From the NCBI GenBank assembly GCA_014529385.2, contig CM043956.1:64860620-64924619 (forward strand): a stretch of 64,000 nucleotides of DNA, read 5' to 3'. Positions 1 to 12,254 of this stretch are shown in pieces (the first letter of the stretch is position 1; every line of letters starts with the position of its first letter). A program made the position numbers and the translations under genes. This DNA is from Adiantum capillus-veneris. Its lineage: Eukaryota > Streptophyta > Polypodiopsida > Polypodiales > Pteridaceae. The notes under the pieces were generated by a model. That model searched no databases, was not told the DNA's origin, and saw only the letters and a list, made by a program, of their open reading frames with translations.

Positions 1-110
1 TGGCCTTTTTGCCAAGAGACAAATCACATAAAGTCCATGTGTCATTTTCTATAAGTGCATCGTATTCTGATTGCATGGAAGCCATCCAATTTTATGAATT
101 ATGTGCTTCA
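1..110 (-). pseudogene. copia reverse transcriptase, N-terminal fragment
   Basis: Reading inward from 110 to 1 gives WMASMQSEYDALIENDTW, which matches the opening block of copia reverse transcriptases (W..AM..E...L..N.TW.L). The window edge cuts the rest. The stretch 110-560 links integrase to RT; it is variable, Ser-rich and frameshifted. Confidence 0.7.
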
Positions 111-559
111 TCAAAAGACAGAGGCTACTCAACATCATGTAAGCTAGACAAAGCCAAAGCATAACAAACTAATGCATAAGATGCATGGCGAGAGCCTGAA
201 TGAGTACGACTAGACAAAGGTGCATCCAATTTACTATCATGCAAAGTGTACACCAGCCATTTGGGCATACCTCTAGCCTACTCATTTTCAGTCCTTTCCT
301 CATCAAGTACATCATGTACATCTTCAGTAGTAATAGGCTGATTTGTAACATTTTCAGAAACCCCTATATGCTGTACATTTGCCTCATTGGAACTTACATT
401 CGTATTTCCACCACTAAAAAGAGGCAACAAAGTGTCATAAACGTCCTGTGAGCTTACATTATTGTCTCTAGTACATGACAGCAAGGGCTGAACAGAATCT
501 TCCACAAACACTACATCCCATGAAACCAGAATACGTTTTGTTTGCGGATGATACAACGT

Positions 560-1723
560 GTAACCTTTGTTGTCAGCACTATAACCAGCAAAAATATATT
601 TGAAAGCCTTATCATCCAATTTTCTGCGCTATGTTTGTGACACCAAAGCATATGCCAAACAGCCAAAAACACGCATGTGCTCAATAGAAGGGTTTCTATC
701 ATGCCAACTTTATATGGAGTAATAGACTACAAAGCTTTTATAGGACACCTGTTTAGTACATAAGTGGCACACATGATGGCCTCAAGCCAAAAAGAATGAG
801 GCAAAGCTTGACTTTTGACCATACATCGTGCCATTTTTGTAAGTGACCTATTTTTTTCTTAGCAACACCATTTTGCTAAGGTGTATAAGGCACCCTACAT
901 TGGTGTTTTATCCCACAACTAGCCACAAATGCATTGAATTCATGAGACATATACCCCCCCCCCCTCGATCAGAATGGAGGGTGCCCATAGTACAGTTCGA
1001 GACATTTTCAACCATAACCACAAATTGTTTGAAGCACATAAAAACTTCGAACTTCTCTTTAAGCGGAAATACCCATGCATGCATGGAGTAATCATCAATG
1101 AAAGTCACGAAGTAAAGGTAATTGCCCAAGGACGGAGTTTACATGGGCCCACAAACATCACTATGCACAAGCTGCAACTTGCATGTGGCCCGAACTGAAC
1201 CCCCGGGGGGTTCACAATATTTAAGACCACTATATCATGTGCGTTCAGGCTCTTTTTCTAAAATCCCTATTTTGTGAATTTTCTAGGAAATATAATAAAC
1301 CCTTTTCTTTTAAATTCTATAAATTTTTTTGAGATTTGTAAAATACATATCCTTATGTAAATTTATTACTATATCCTTATGTAAATTTATTACTATAAGT
1401 TTTAAGGGATTTAAATACCCTTCTATTGAACTCACGTGATAGGTCACATACTATGTAAGGTGAACCCCCCAGGACTGAACCATCCTTTGGAAACTTAGAA
1501 CGCTACATCTTACCCAAATACAGCCTTCACAAAAATGTTTGATAGGTGCTTCAAGAGGCAGAAAATATGCAACCATATCAGATTTCTGCAAATGTAGCAA
1601 ACTGACAAAATTCAGATGACCAAAACGTGCATGCCAAAGTTTTGCATCTGAAATAGTCCTTGAATCTGCAACTGCATTTGCAAAATTTTGTCCACACTTG
1701 TCATACAAAGTGAGCTTATACAA
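560..1723 (-). pseudogene. copia integrase, split by a MITE
   Basis: The 1451-1723 part contains the GAG-pre-integrase zinc-binding region: LWHARFGHLNF, then CEGC about 35 residues on, the HHCC-like arrangement of copia integrases. The MITE at 1202-1473 interrupts it. Beyond the insert the catalytic core resumes with FIDDYSMHAWVF and LHSDRGGG (908-1129). The 278-619 frame carries the integrase C-terminal signature (FAGYSADNKGYTLYHP...). Several stops and frame changes separate these blocks. The family role is insertion of the cDNA copy into chromosomal DNA. This copy cannot encode a working enzyme. Confidence 0.85.
1202..1473. mobile_element. 272-bp hAT-like MITE
   Basis: The insert has terminal inverted repeats of 14 bp with one mismatch: CCCGGGGGGTTCAC on the left, and CCTGGGGGGTTCAC as the reverse complement of the right end. 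It is flanked by a perfect 8-bp direct repeat ACTGAACC (1194-1201 and 1474-1481). An 8-bp duplication is typical of hAT transposons. The interior is AT-rich and noncoding, and holds a 24-bp tandem duplication at about 1348-1395. It lies inside copia integrase, so the empty site is predictable. Confidence 0.8.
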
Positions 1724-1729
1724 CCCACG

Positions 1730-2721
1730 TCACAAAAGCCCAGATGCAACGATTTCATCACCAAAACTGAGATCATGAACTGTACATTTGTCATCCACAA
1801 ATTTGACTACAAGTCCAAGTCTAGCAAGTGCAGATACAGACAAAAGATTATTCTTGATCCCAGGTACATAAAGTGCATCAATAAGTGTAAAAGAACTGCC
1901 ATTAGCAGTAGTAAGCACAATATTTCCAACTCCCTGAACTCGATAAGAGGCATTGTTGGCACAAGTGATAGAATTCCCATGAGGGATAGACTCGAGAGAG
2001 GTGAACAATTCACGATGTAAGGTAATGTGCTTTGTATCACAACTGTCGAAATACCACATTGAATCTGCAGCAACAACTGACAAGAATGCATCATGGACAA
2101 CTGGATTGTAAGTGCACTCTGTGCTAAAAGCCCATTTTGCATCGACATCAGCATCACAGTCTCCTTTCACAGAAGACTCAACAATGGCTGCATTTGTAGT
2201 GGAACCAGCATTTGTAGTGGAACCACCCTCTTTCTTCTTAGCCTCTTTGGCCTTCAACCTAGGACAGTGCTTGATCAAGTGATCATTAGCTTTACAAAAA
2301 TGGCAACGCATCTTCTTTTTGCCCTTATCACCAGAATTGCTAGACGAAGTGCTGCCAGCAGAAGCATTAGGAACAGAAGTTTTGCCACTCGCAGTAGAAA
2401 CATAAGAAGTGGTTGCATTGCTGTTACCACCCTTTCTTTGAGAAGCAATAAAAGCCTGTTCAACTGCATGCTGTCTAGTCATGTTTTTTCTAGAAAGTGA
2501 CTCTTGCAACAACAATGTTCATAATCCATTAAACTTAACAACTTCTGGATTTCCTGGGTCATAAGTCTCCAAGTACTAGCAAAATTCTGGTAAGGCATCA
2601 AGAATAGTTTGCACAAGGGAACTGTCTGAGATGACTTCACCTACAAAAATAAGTTGCTCATTGATATCCTTGACACTAGCAAGGAAAGTGTCCATATCAT
2701 CCTCCTCATGCATAATCTTCG
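1730..2721 (-). pseudogene. copia gag C-terminal part and aspartic protease
   Basis: The segment nearest 2721 reads as the end of a copia gag (UBN2-like) domain, with stops near 2577 and 2518. Then comes a 261-codon open stretch. It holds a nucleocapsid zinc knuckle, CHFCKANDHLIKHC (CX2CX4HX4C), near 2270-2312, and a Ser/Ala/Asn-rich linker. The protease segment near 2000-2060 has a conserved copia context (MWYFDSCDTKHIT), but the catalytic D-S-G is D-S-C, so the enzyme is probably inactive. The protease would cleave the polyprotein in the virus-like particle. The reading frame continues into integrase at 1723 through a frame change. Confidence 0.85.
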
Positions 2722-3099
2722 TGTCATAATAACTAATATCTAATTCTCCTAAAGGATTTTCTCATGTTAAATTGATCATTTAATATGGGGAAGTACCAGG
2801 GGAGAAAAAGCTAGATTATTAGTAAAGCTAGCAGACTGGTCAAAGTAGGGCGTCCACAGTAGGGATCCAAAGGGGTACCATCTGCACAAGAGCAATGTGC
2901 AATGTGCAATGAATGAGCTCCAAGGACCTTAGGGTTCAGCCCATTAAGACTTCCAAAAGATTAAGTTCCAAAATTTCAAAGTGTAAAGTCCAATGGTCAA
3001 TTGTAAATGGAATTGGATGCTTTGTGTGTGTGTAAAAGGCCAATAAGCTAAAGGACAAAAGCAAAAACGTTTTGGGAAGATGACAAAGCTTAATAAGGA

Positions 3100-3139
<40 letters not shown>

Positions 3140-4403
3140 TACACCTAAGCTTACCCTTTCCACAAAGTAAAGAGGACACATGTCAGGCATGCAAAGAAAC
3201 CCCCAATTCTTGCCTGAATCCTATTGGATGGGCACAGAGGTGGACCAATGAGAAGTTAGCTAGTGTAAACTAAAATTTTATTTTTATAAATGCTCAAAAA
3301 AATAAACAATAAGAAATAGTCTCCCTAAAAGACTATTGGACAGTCAAAAGGTCCAATGATAATTAAGTAGTTCCTAAAATTTCTTAATTCCTATTAGCCA
3401 AAGGACTAAAAGGTCCAATAGCAAAGCAGATAATTAAATTAATTATTTGGCATTTACAAAATGGAAAAAAGGATGGACACTTGTCACAAGGCTCTTGACT
3501 GGGCCTCTCAAAGGCTATTGGCCAAATTATTTACGGGCCAATAGGAAGCCAGCAAGAGTAAAACTCATACTCAAATACTATTGGCTAGGCTTTTCAAGGG
3601 CCAATAGGAATGCAGCATGAGTAATTGGCAAGGGGGGTCAACCAAGAGGAGAGAGGAGGCTGTTTTGGAAGGGCATTATTCCACACACACTCACACAACT
3701 CATGTGTAGAGCAAGAACATCATCTCCTTCTCCAAGCTTTAATGGAAAGCTCATCTTCTTCTCCAAGTTTGAGAATGGAGGCCTACACCAACAACTCTTG
3801 GATATGGAATGAAAATCCAACCAAGAGCTAAGCTTCAATGCCATGCTTCTCTCCTCTATTATCTAATTACTAAGATAAGCAAAGCTACAAGAGTAATTAA
3901 GTGAGTAAATACTTCTTTCTCGTAAGAATACTCCTTCTTCCTCTAGAACTACTCTCATACCCCGCTAGCTCTCACCATCTTCGAAGGTGTGTGAGGTCTT
4001 GGGTCTGAGACCAACGAGTAACTGATGTTATGTGTTATCACATGTAAGTTTGGTGCATGAAGCTTCCATTTTCATAGAACCGACGAGTTTTTACCAAGGA
4101 ACACAAAGAATTGTATTGTACAAAGTCTCTCTCAATGGGAGAAGTTATAATACAAATGCCTAATGGAGGGGGGACCGGTCCATGTAAATCCGGTCCTCAA
4201 TAGTTGTCAATTGTTCTATTTCTCTCTCTCTCTCTCTCTCTCTCTCAAGTATTGCTATGCCAAACTAATTAGATGTTATGCTAATGTTGTTATCTCCAAC
4301 CAAGCACTCTTGTATGCTCATTAGGAATTTTCTCTTAATGAAATGCTCACTATGTTAAGTTATTTTCGCTATTTACAAGCTTTATAGACCAGTAATTGTT
4401 ACA
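2722..4403 (+). mobile_element. 5' LTR of a family B Ty3/gypsy element
   Basis: It starts TGTCATAATAACTAATATC and ends TTGTTACA, immediately before a tRNA-Met primer site. It shares long blocks with the LTRs at 24086 (plus) and 57790-59368 (minus): the start, the GATTTTCTCAT block, the ACCTTAGGGTT block, and the GAGCCTACACCAACA / TTGGATATGGAATG block. It contains (CA)n at 3102-3138 and (CT)n at 4220-4246. The interior behind it is only a short leader; no gag follows within this stretch. Confidence 0.85.
3102..3138. repeat. (CA)n microsatellite in LTR
   Basis: About 18 CA units inside the family B LTR. It is the source of a spurious poly Cys-Val reading frame on the minus strand. Confidence 0.95.
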
Positions 4404-4404
4404 T

Positions 4405-4416
4405 TGGTATCAGAGC
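4405..4416 (+). other. primer binding site, tRNA-iMet type
   Basis: TGGTATCAGAGC lies one base after the LTR end. This is the standard plant complement to the 3' end of initiator tRNA-Met, where minus-strand cDNA synthesis begins. Confidence 0.9.
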
Positions 4417-5325
4417 TATCGGTTTCTCTTTTCTTTCTCAAGAAGAGAGGTCCTCAAGCTTGCTACAAACAGTTGGAATTATTAATTGCATGAGGGTAAG
4501 GAGAACAGGGATTTACTATCCTTGAGGTGCTCTTGCTTCGTGCAGTTAACGGGGTATCACCGTCGAGAGCTATGGTCTTAATAATGGAGTCCCAAGGGGC
4601 TTGCCTACGGCTTAACCATTATTGAGCTATTAGAAGCATGACAGGAACCGCCGGTGCCGACTGGGCTATGATAAACCCTCTCTTCTATTCCTTGCAATTA
4701 ATGATATTCCGAGCCACGGGTATAGATGCTTGAGTGCTTATCTTTGAAAGTAAAGAGGAGTAGCAACTAGGGCTTGAAGTGCCAAAGTACAAGTAAAAAT
4801 TTACACCTAAAACTTAGTTATAATGGCTGGCAATAGTAGAGAATGCATCGGGACAGAGGCCCTCACCTTGCATTAGCTGAAATCAGCTTGGAGCTTTTTG
4901 ACGGAAGCTAGGGGCTGATGGACATACATGGACGCGCCCCCAAACAACCAACATGTCCATTGGGTGTCCAGTTCGGATGAGTCAAATATGGAGTCTTTCA
5001 AGCTCAATTGTGAGCTCAAGATTGCTCGGTTAGAGCTCTCAAGATTTCAAATCCGCGTTTGCCTTCACGACCAGATCTAGTAGCCTGCCTTCCCTTTTCG
5101 TCTCTCGTACAATGCTGCCATCTCTGTCGAAAACTGTCATGAAGACGCTAACCAGCGGTAAGCTGCAGGTGCTGGAGCGAATTGCAGAGTTGGTTGACCT
5201 CTTCTCCCTATGGAAGCTTTACAACCTACAAACTGACGCAGGTAAGTAATGACATGCCGTTTTCGATTGCCTCCTTGCATTAGCTAAAATCAGTCTGGAG
5301 TTTTCTGGCGGAAGGGGCTGAAGCG

Positions 5326-5381
<56 letters not shown>

Positions 5382-5500
5382 CTTTTTGCCTTTAATACAA
5401 AAACCCAATGAGCTGGTGCCAAGTGGCACAGCTCTCCTTGTAGGGTTCCCAAAAACGCTTCTACATAATCAAGGTAAACATGGCCTTCCCAGCATGACAA
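4417..5500. other. noncoding stretch: retroelement leader then low-copy DNA
   Basis: No recognisable protein. A motif beginning CATTAGCT near 4873-4920 (TGACGGAAGCTAGGGGCTGA) recurs with changes at 5278-5330 (GGCGGAAGGGGCTGA), so part of the segment is duplicated. A (CT)n tract lies at 5328-5378. The junction between the family B leader and the GST-bearing DNA is somewhere between about 4450 and 5100, and I cannot place it exactly. Confidence 0.5.
5328..5378. repeat. (CT)n microsatellite
   Basis: About 25 CT units. The Arg-Glu repeat peptide on the other strand is a by-product. Confidence 0.95.
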
Positions 5501-5507
5501 ATTGAGT

Positions 5508-6371
5508 TTCCTTCCGCAGGATTCTTACGAACGTGCCCTCGTTCGCTTCTTGGCAGACTATGTCGACAAGAAGGTGATTATTTTCAATAATACCCAAATG
5601 TTGTGTTTATCAAAATGGGGCATGGCTATGTTGATTGTTTGGTGTTTCAAGTCTAGAAGAAATTTTAATGTAGTAAGAACAAACCCAAAAGACATCAAAT
5701 ATTTATCCAAAAAGACTTGAACCCAAGACCGTATGGCTCGTCACTAATCCCAGAAATCTAGAGTGGTCTATATCTCATTGTCTGCACCATCAATGTACTT
5801 TGTAGGTGATTCAAACTCACGTGCTACCTTGGTGTGCATATCTATCTTGTAGGAATGGTTCCAAGTTGTAGGTATCCCTTCGATAAACCGGCTAGATTTG
5901 CACCTTGAAATTATCTTTTCGAGAAGTTAATTAATGTTTGATGTTGTGCAGGTCTATGAAGGAATTATGCTCATATTAAAAAATGTTAAAGGGGAATTGA
6001 TGGAGCAAGGCCGGAGTGTTGTGAGAGAGAGCATGGTGGCATTGGATGGTGCTCTACGTGATGTGTTCAGTCCAGGGCCTTACTTTGGTGGAGATCAAAT
6101 AAATTTAGTGGACATTGCCCTCACCTCTTACCTATGCTTGATTGAGACCATGGAGACATTGGGAAATTTCAAGGTCTTGGATGAGAGCACTTGTCCACAC
6201 CTTTGTGCATGGGTGAAGGCAGTGGTCCAAGGCAGTGGTCCAATACCCTGGTGGTCCAAGGCAGTGGTCCAATACCCTGGTGTCAAAGAAGGCCTTGCCA
6301 CAACACCATCTCAAAAACTCTTGGAGTCTATTCGCTCAATGAGGAAGACCATATTTGGTCTTACAGAGTAA
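5508..6371 (+). pseudogene. tau-class glutathione S-transferase relic, two exons
   Basis: Exon 1 remnant (about 5508-5573) reads FLPQDSYERALVRFLADYVDKK, the linker and first C-domain helix of plant tau GSTs. It stops at a GT donor (5574), and the intron ends in TTGTGCAG at 5951. Exon 2 (5952-6371) gives the alpha-helical C-terminal domain, including the GPYFGGDQINLVDIAL segment and an AW.K motif, ending FGLTE-stop. The N-terminal thioredoxin fold with the catalytic serine is missing upstream. A unit of about 28-30 bp (CAGTGGTCCAATACCCTGGTG) is duplicated near 6218-6283, adding residues after WVKAVVQ. Family role: conjugation of glutathione to xenobiotics in the cytosol. It is probably non-functional; a distant upstream exon cannot be excluded. 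Confidence 0.8.
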
Positions 6372-7680
<1,309 letters not shown>

Positions 7681-8312
7681 ATTGGAGCCTTCCCTTAGGC
7701 CCCTAGGGAATAGTCATGGCGCCTTGCCTCTGGGACCTCCTCCTCAATTAAAAAAAGGGGGCCTTTTTGTGGTTGCGAGATTGCATCGCTGTCTCGAAAC
7801 TTCACTTGCTTTCTCCCCTTTTGACATCACCAGATCGACAAACTGTAAGGTTTCCAATTTCCAAAACCTTAAAAATTGTACAAAGCTTGTAAAATTAATT
7901 TGAAAACCACTATTGAAGGATTCAATCATGGCTAATAATGGTATTTTTGGAATCATAAGCAGAGCTTTACTATGGTTAGTAATTTTCAGAATTAGAATCT
8001 GATAAAAATTGGAAAAGTTACAGGCCCTGAAAGGTTATAATAGGAATTCAATTAGTTAATAAAAATTGGATGGTTTCAGTAATAATTATTAACAAAGACT
8101 TTCTTATCCTAAGGTTCTAGAATTAATTGATATTCCAATTTCATCATTAGAAACCAGCAAAATCAACCAGAATCAATTCTAGAAGATATGGGGGCAGTGT
8201 GGAGTTGAGGGGAACCTGCCAGAGACTAATTTAGCAGCAGTTGGCGCCATCTTCAAACTGAGGGCCTACTTGGGGTGTCAAAACCTGTCAGGAACTGCCA
8301 GGGCCCAGAAAA

Positions 8313-8324
8313 ACTATAAAAAGG
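8313..8324 (+). promoter_or_regulatory. LTR TATA box
   Basis: ACTATAAAAAGG follows a GC-rich stretch and is kept in the 3' LTR at about 17820 (ACTATAAAAAGA). A pyrimidine-rich ACACTCTCTCTC block 40-50 bp downstream is a plausible start region. Inference from position and conservation. Confidence 0.65.
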
Positions 8325-8819
8325 CCTCCTTCCCTTCATAAAAATTTAGACTCGGAGCCTTGACACACTCTCTCTCATCTCGAGAGACCGCTACGCAAAA
8401 ATTACTAGAGATTAAGCTCTAGTTGATTAACTTAAACGGTAATTAACCTAATCCTTCTTAATTAGGAAGGCTAGATTAATCTATTTTCTTAATAAATTAA
8501 AGATTAGGCCTATGGATACTCATAAATACTCTCTTAATTATATATTCTTTGCTGATTGTTGTAATTAAGCTTTAGAATATTAAGCTAATTAATTATCCTA
8601 TCATATTAGGACTGAAATTATCCAAATTAACCATAAAGTAATGGAAAATATATTAAGTAAGTTTGGATTAAGCTGAGATAATTTACAAAGCTGCATCAAA
8701 CAATCATTAAGCTAGGAAAATTATCTTATAATTTTTTGAGTAATTTTCATACTTAATTAGACAGAATTATACTGTTTTTCTTTAGAAAATTAAAGGAGAA
8801 AAATTGATTCAAAATATTT

Positions 8820-10250
8820 TTAATTATTTATCAGAGGTTAATTACATGTTAAGAAACCTGTAATAATTATGTCAAGCTCAGATATTTAACTCACCTAATT
8901 ACTTTAGTAGGATTACTCTGTTTTAAGGACAAATTAAAAGAGGGAAATTAGTAAATGGATTCCAATTTCTTTGAGTTATTTATCAGAGGTTAATTACATG
9001 CTAGGGAACCCGTGATAATTATGTGAAGCTGAGATAGTTAATTTACCTAATTACATCAGCAGAATAACTCTATTTTTAGGAAAAATTAAAAGGGAATAAT
9101 TAGTAAATGGATTCCAATTGCTTTGAGTTGTTTATCAGAGGTTAATTACATGTTACAAAACTCGTGATAATTATGTCAAGCTCAGAAAATTAATTTACCT
9201 AATTACTTTAGCAGAATTACTATGTTTTTAGGACAAATTAAAAAGGGGAAATTAGTAAATGGATTCCAATTTCTTTGAGTTATTTATCAGATATTAATTA
9301 CATGTTTGGGAACCCATGATAATAATGTGAAGCTCAAATAATTAATTTACCTAATTACTTTCAGAATTACTATGTTTTTAGGAAAAATTAAAAGGGGAAA
9401 ATTAGTAAATGGATTCCAATTGCTTTGAGTTATTTATCAAAGTTTAATTAGATGCTAGGAAAACTGTGATAATAATGTCAAGCTCAGATAATTAGTTTAC
9501 CTAATTACTTTAGTAGAATTACTCTATTTTTAAGACAAATTAAAAGGTGGAAATTAATAAATGGATTCCAATTGATTTGAGTTATTTATCAGAGGTTAAT
9601 TACATGTTAGAGAACCCGTAATAATTATTTCGAGATCAGGTAATTAATTTACTAATTACTCTAGCAGAATTATTTTGTTTCTAGGACAAATTAAAAGGGA
9701 GAAATTAGTAAATGGATTTCAATTGATTTGAGTTATTTATCAAAGGTTATTAAATATTACAGAACCTGTGATAATTATGTCAAGCTCAGATAAATAATTT
9801 ACATAATTACTTTAGCAAAATTACTCTGGTTTTAGAACAAATTAAAAGGGGGAAATTAGTTAATGGATTCCAACTGCTTTGAGTTATTTATTAGAGGTTA
9901 ATTCCATGTTAGGAAACCCGTCATAATTATGTCAAGTTCAGATAATTAATTTACCTAACAACTTTAGCAGAATTACTCTGTTTTTAGGACAAATTAAAAG
10001 GAAGAAATTAGTAAATGTATTCCAATTGCTTTGAGTTATTTATCAGAGGTTAATTATATGTTAGGAAACTTGTGATAATTATGTCAAGTTCAGATAATTA
10101 ATTTACCTAATTACTTTAGCAGAATTACTCTATTTTTAGGACAAATAAAAAGGGAAAAACTATCAAATTGATTCAAAATGCTTTGATTTATTTATCAAAA
10201 GTTAATTACACCTTAGGGAACCCGTGATACTTATGTTACCCTCACATAAT
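8820..10250 (+). repeat. tandem array of about 150-bp units inside the LTR
   Basis: About ten units, each with TTTGAGTTATTTATCAGAGG, TTAATTACATGTTAGG, a TAATTTACCTAATTACTTTA block and a TTAGGACAAATTAAAAGG block. Unit starts fall near 8826, 8971, 9121, 9275, 9425, 9577, 9727, 9880, 10030 and 10185. The 3' LTR keeps only two to three units (about 18330-18600), so copy number changed after or during integration. Confidence 0.85.
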
Positions 10251-10942
10251 TAGTTTATCTAATTATCCCAGTAAAAGTATAATATTTTTAGGGGAAAATA
10301 AAAGAGAAAATATAGTAAATTAATCCAAAAACCTTTGATATAAATATCAGAGGTAGAATACACGTTGACGAATCTATGATAAATACTCCAACCTCAGACA
10401 AATAGTTTATGTATTTATCTTCAATAAAAGTAACCGAGAAAGAAAATTAGTAAATGAATTTATCTAATTACCAAATAAATATCTAAAGTCAAAAATCACT
10501 ATTGAAGGGCGGAAAAATTACCTCAGCATAAATGGATGGTATAATAAATTACTATCAGTAAAATTTTGCCTAAATTAGACCATAAGTATAGGAGGGAAAG
10601 GTTATAAATCAAATTTATGAAAATTCATAAAGATAGAACATATTCAATTACAATTTAGGGCGAGTAATCCATTCGCCGATAGAAATTTATAATTTACTAA
10701 GGCTAAAAATGGAATATAGACTAAGGATAAACCTAATTAAAGGGCTTTTCAAATTAAATGGTAATTATGGAAAATTACTTATAGCATAAATAAGTTACAA
10801 GAGGAATATCTCAACAAAATGACTATCAAGGATACCTACTTACTCCAAAATTCCTTATTTTTGGGTTTAAGAAAAAAAAAGAAAAAAGAAGATTATTCAA
10901 TTAAACTTCTAATGGATTAAGTTTTTTTATAAAGCTGTCGAC

Positions 10943-11104
10943 ATGGCTCCAAATAGGACCAGGGGAAATCCTCTTACCGAGGAAGAGGATGTTAGCAACA
11001 AAAGAAACAAGGCCACTAATGACCATGAGGCTGGGCCTAGCCATAGGCCAACGGAGGAAAGTCTACGAGCTCCCGCCCCACAGCACATGGACGAGCAGTC
11101 CCAG
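10943..11104 (+). CDS. LTR-encoded first exon of gag (predicted), element A
   Basis: Exactly 54 codons from ATG to a CAG/GTGGAT donor, phase 0. The product starts MAPNRTRGNP and contains NDHEAGPSH; it is hydrophilic and basic, then acidic. The copy in the 3' LTR (19251-19412) differs by a few residues. The LTR of element C encodes a similar start (MAPKRAR...NDHEAGTS), although most of the surrounding LTR is not alignable by eye. A phase-0 acceptor lies before gag at 13099. I infer that this exon supplies the Gag N-terminus by splicing. If read through, the frame ends 15 codons later. Confidence 0.6.
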
Positions 11105-12231
11105 GTGGATTTCTATTTTGTTCACTTAAAATCTTTTAAAGTTCATTTTTAAGTTAACATTGCATACGTAAGGTTAGGAAGGATAAACTGGCTGTAAATG
11201 GAAGGTAGCTTCCACGAAACCATGAGCAATGATCGTAAATAGGAAAGAAATGATTGGGTTATGACTGATTGATCTAAGAAAGAAATGTTTGACCATCCTT
11301 AAGACAACTTGTCTCAAGACACCTCTGATTCCTTGGAAATATTTTACTCCAGGTAATGAGTAATAATGGCGATACCATTATAGAAGAGTCGGTTTCCTCA
11401 GCACGCATGGAGTCTTTACCCCGTGCTTGTTTATGTTTATGGATAGTACTTTCAAGTTTATCCTAGAGGAACCGGCCGGTTGTATGGGCAGTCGGTTGGC
11501 GTATGGGCGCCCGGACTTTGGTTGATGGCGGTTTCCACCCTGGTTTTTATAAATAAGGAATGGGTGCCATTTTTTTTCACCCCTATATAGGTGGTCTTGA
11601 GACATGGTCTTGAGACAAGCCAGTACTGGTCAGAGATACTTAAGAATAACAGTACCTTGTCTTAAGTCTAAAGATGTTTGTTTGCTGAAAGAATGTCTTC
11701 AATACTGTTTCCAAAGGTTGTATTAATGAAATGCAGTTGTGAAAGTTAAAAGGAATTATTGTTTTAATTGTGAAAAGAATGTGGTAGTAATTAAACAACA
11801 CAAAAATCATGTGTGAGTGCGGGGTGGTAAGTGGAGATTGACTAAGGTTGTCAATCATGGACGGGGGTGGGCCTGATTAGTCAGGTAACTATCCATTCCC
11901 GCGTGCTAAAATGTTTAGAAACTTCTTCACTTGGAAGAGGAATCCACCAACGGCTGTGCCCTCATATATGTTAGGGGGAAAAAAGCGTTGGCTAAGGAAA
12001 CCATAATCTGAATGATGAAGTTATAGGGCCGGAATTTTTTTTTATGGTCCCGTTTCCACTGCGAGATAAGACTAGGTCTCTTTCTAGGGCTATAAGCCTA
12101 AACCATTGTCAATGGTAAGGGTGAATTCCCTAGAATTTTTCTTGTTTAAGGACTCTGACTTTAGTAGGCCTAGAGACTTGTCAATGGTACCATCCCGTTT
12201 TTGGTGTCGGCGGGATTGGGGACCTTAGAAG

Positions 12232-12245
12232 TGGTATCAGAGCAT
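12232..12245 (+). other. primer binding site, tRNA-iMet type
   Basis: TGGTATCAGAGCATGG begins two bases after the 5' LTR end (…GGGGACCTTAGA), as expected for priming by initiator tRNA-Met. Confidence 0.9.
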
Positions 12246-12254
12246 GGTTTAATA

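Larger units (their letters stand above)
1..2721 (-). mobile_element. Ty1/copia retrotransposon, truncated internal region
   Basis: Read on the minus strand, the order is gag, zinc knuckle, protease, integrase, then the first residues of reverse transcriptase. Integrase before RT is the copia order. The copy is degenerate, with frameshifts and stops, and no LTR of its own is in view. Its 5' part (high coordinates) is cut exactly where the LTR of a family B gypsy element begins at 2722. Its 3' part runs off the left edge. A hAT-like MITE sits in the integrase region at 1202-1473. The element is therefore older than both insertions. Confidence 0.9.
7844..12229 (+). repeat. 5' LTR of element A (4.4 kb)
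   Basis: Shared with 17350-19886. Contents in order: promoter with TATA box (8313), an array of about ten 150-bp repeats (8820-10250), AT-rich DNA, an ATG exon (10943), and a 462-bp segment (11331-11792) absent from the 3' LTR. At 4386 bp it is long for a plant gypsy LTR. Confidence 0.88.

Noticed and set aside
7744-7956. Minus-strand frame conserved at 17217-17462
   Set aside because: It spans the LTR starts of element A, and the similarity is that of the LTR itself. It is antisense to the element.
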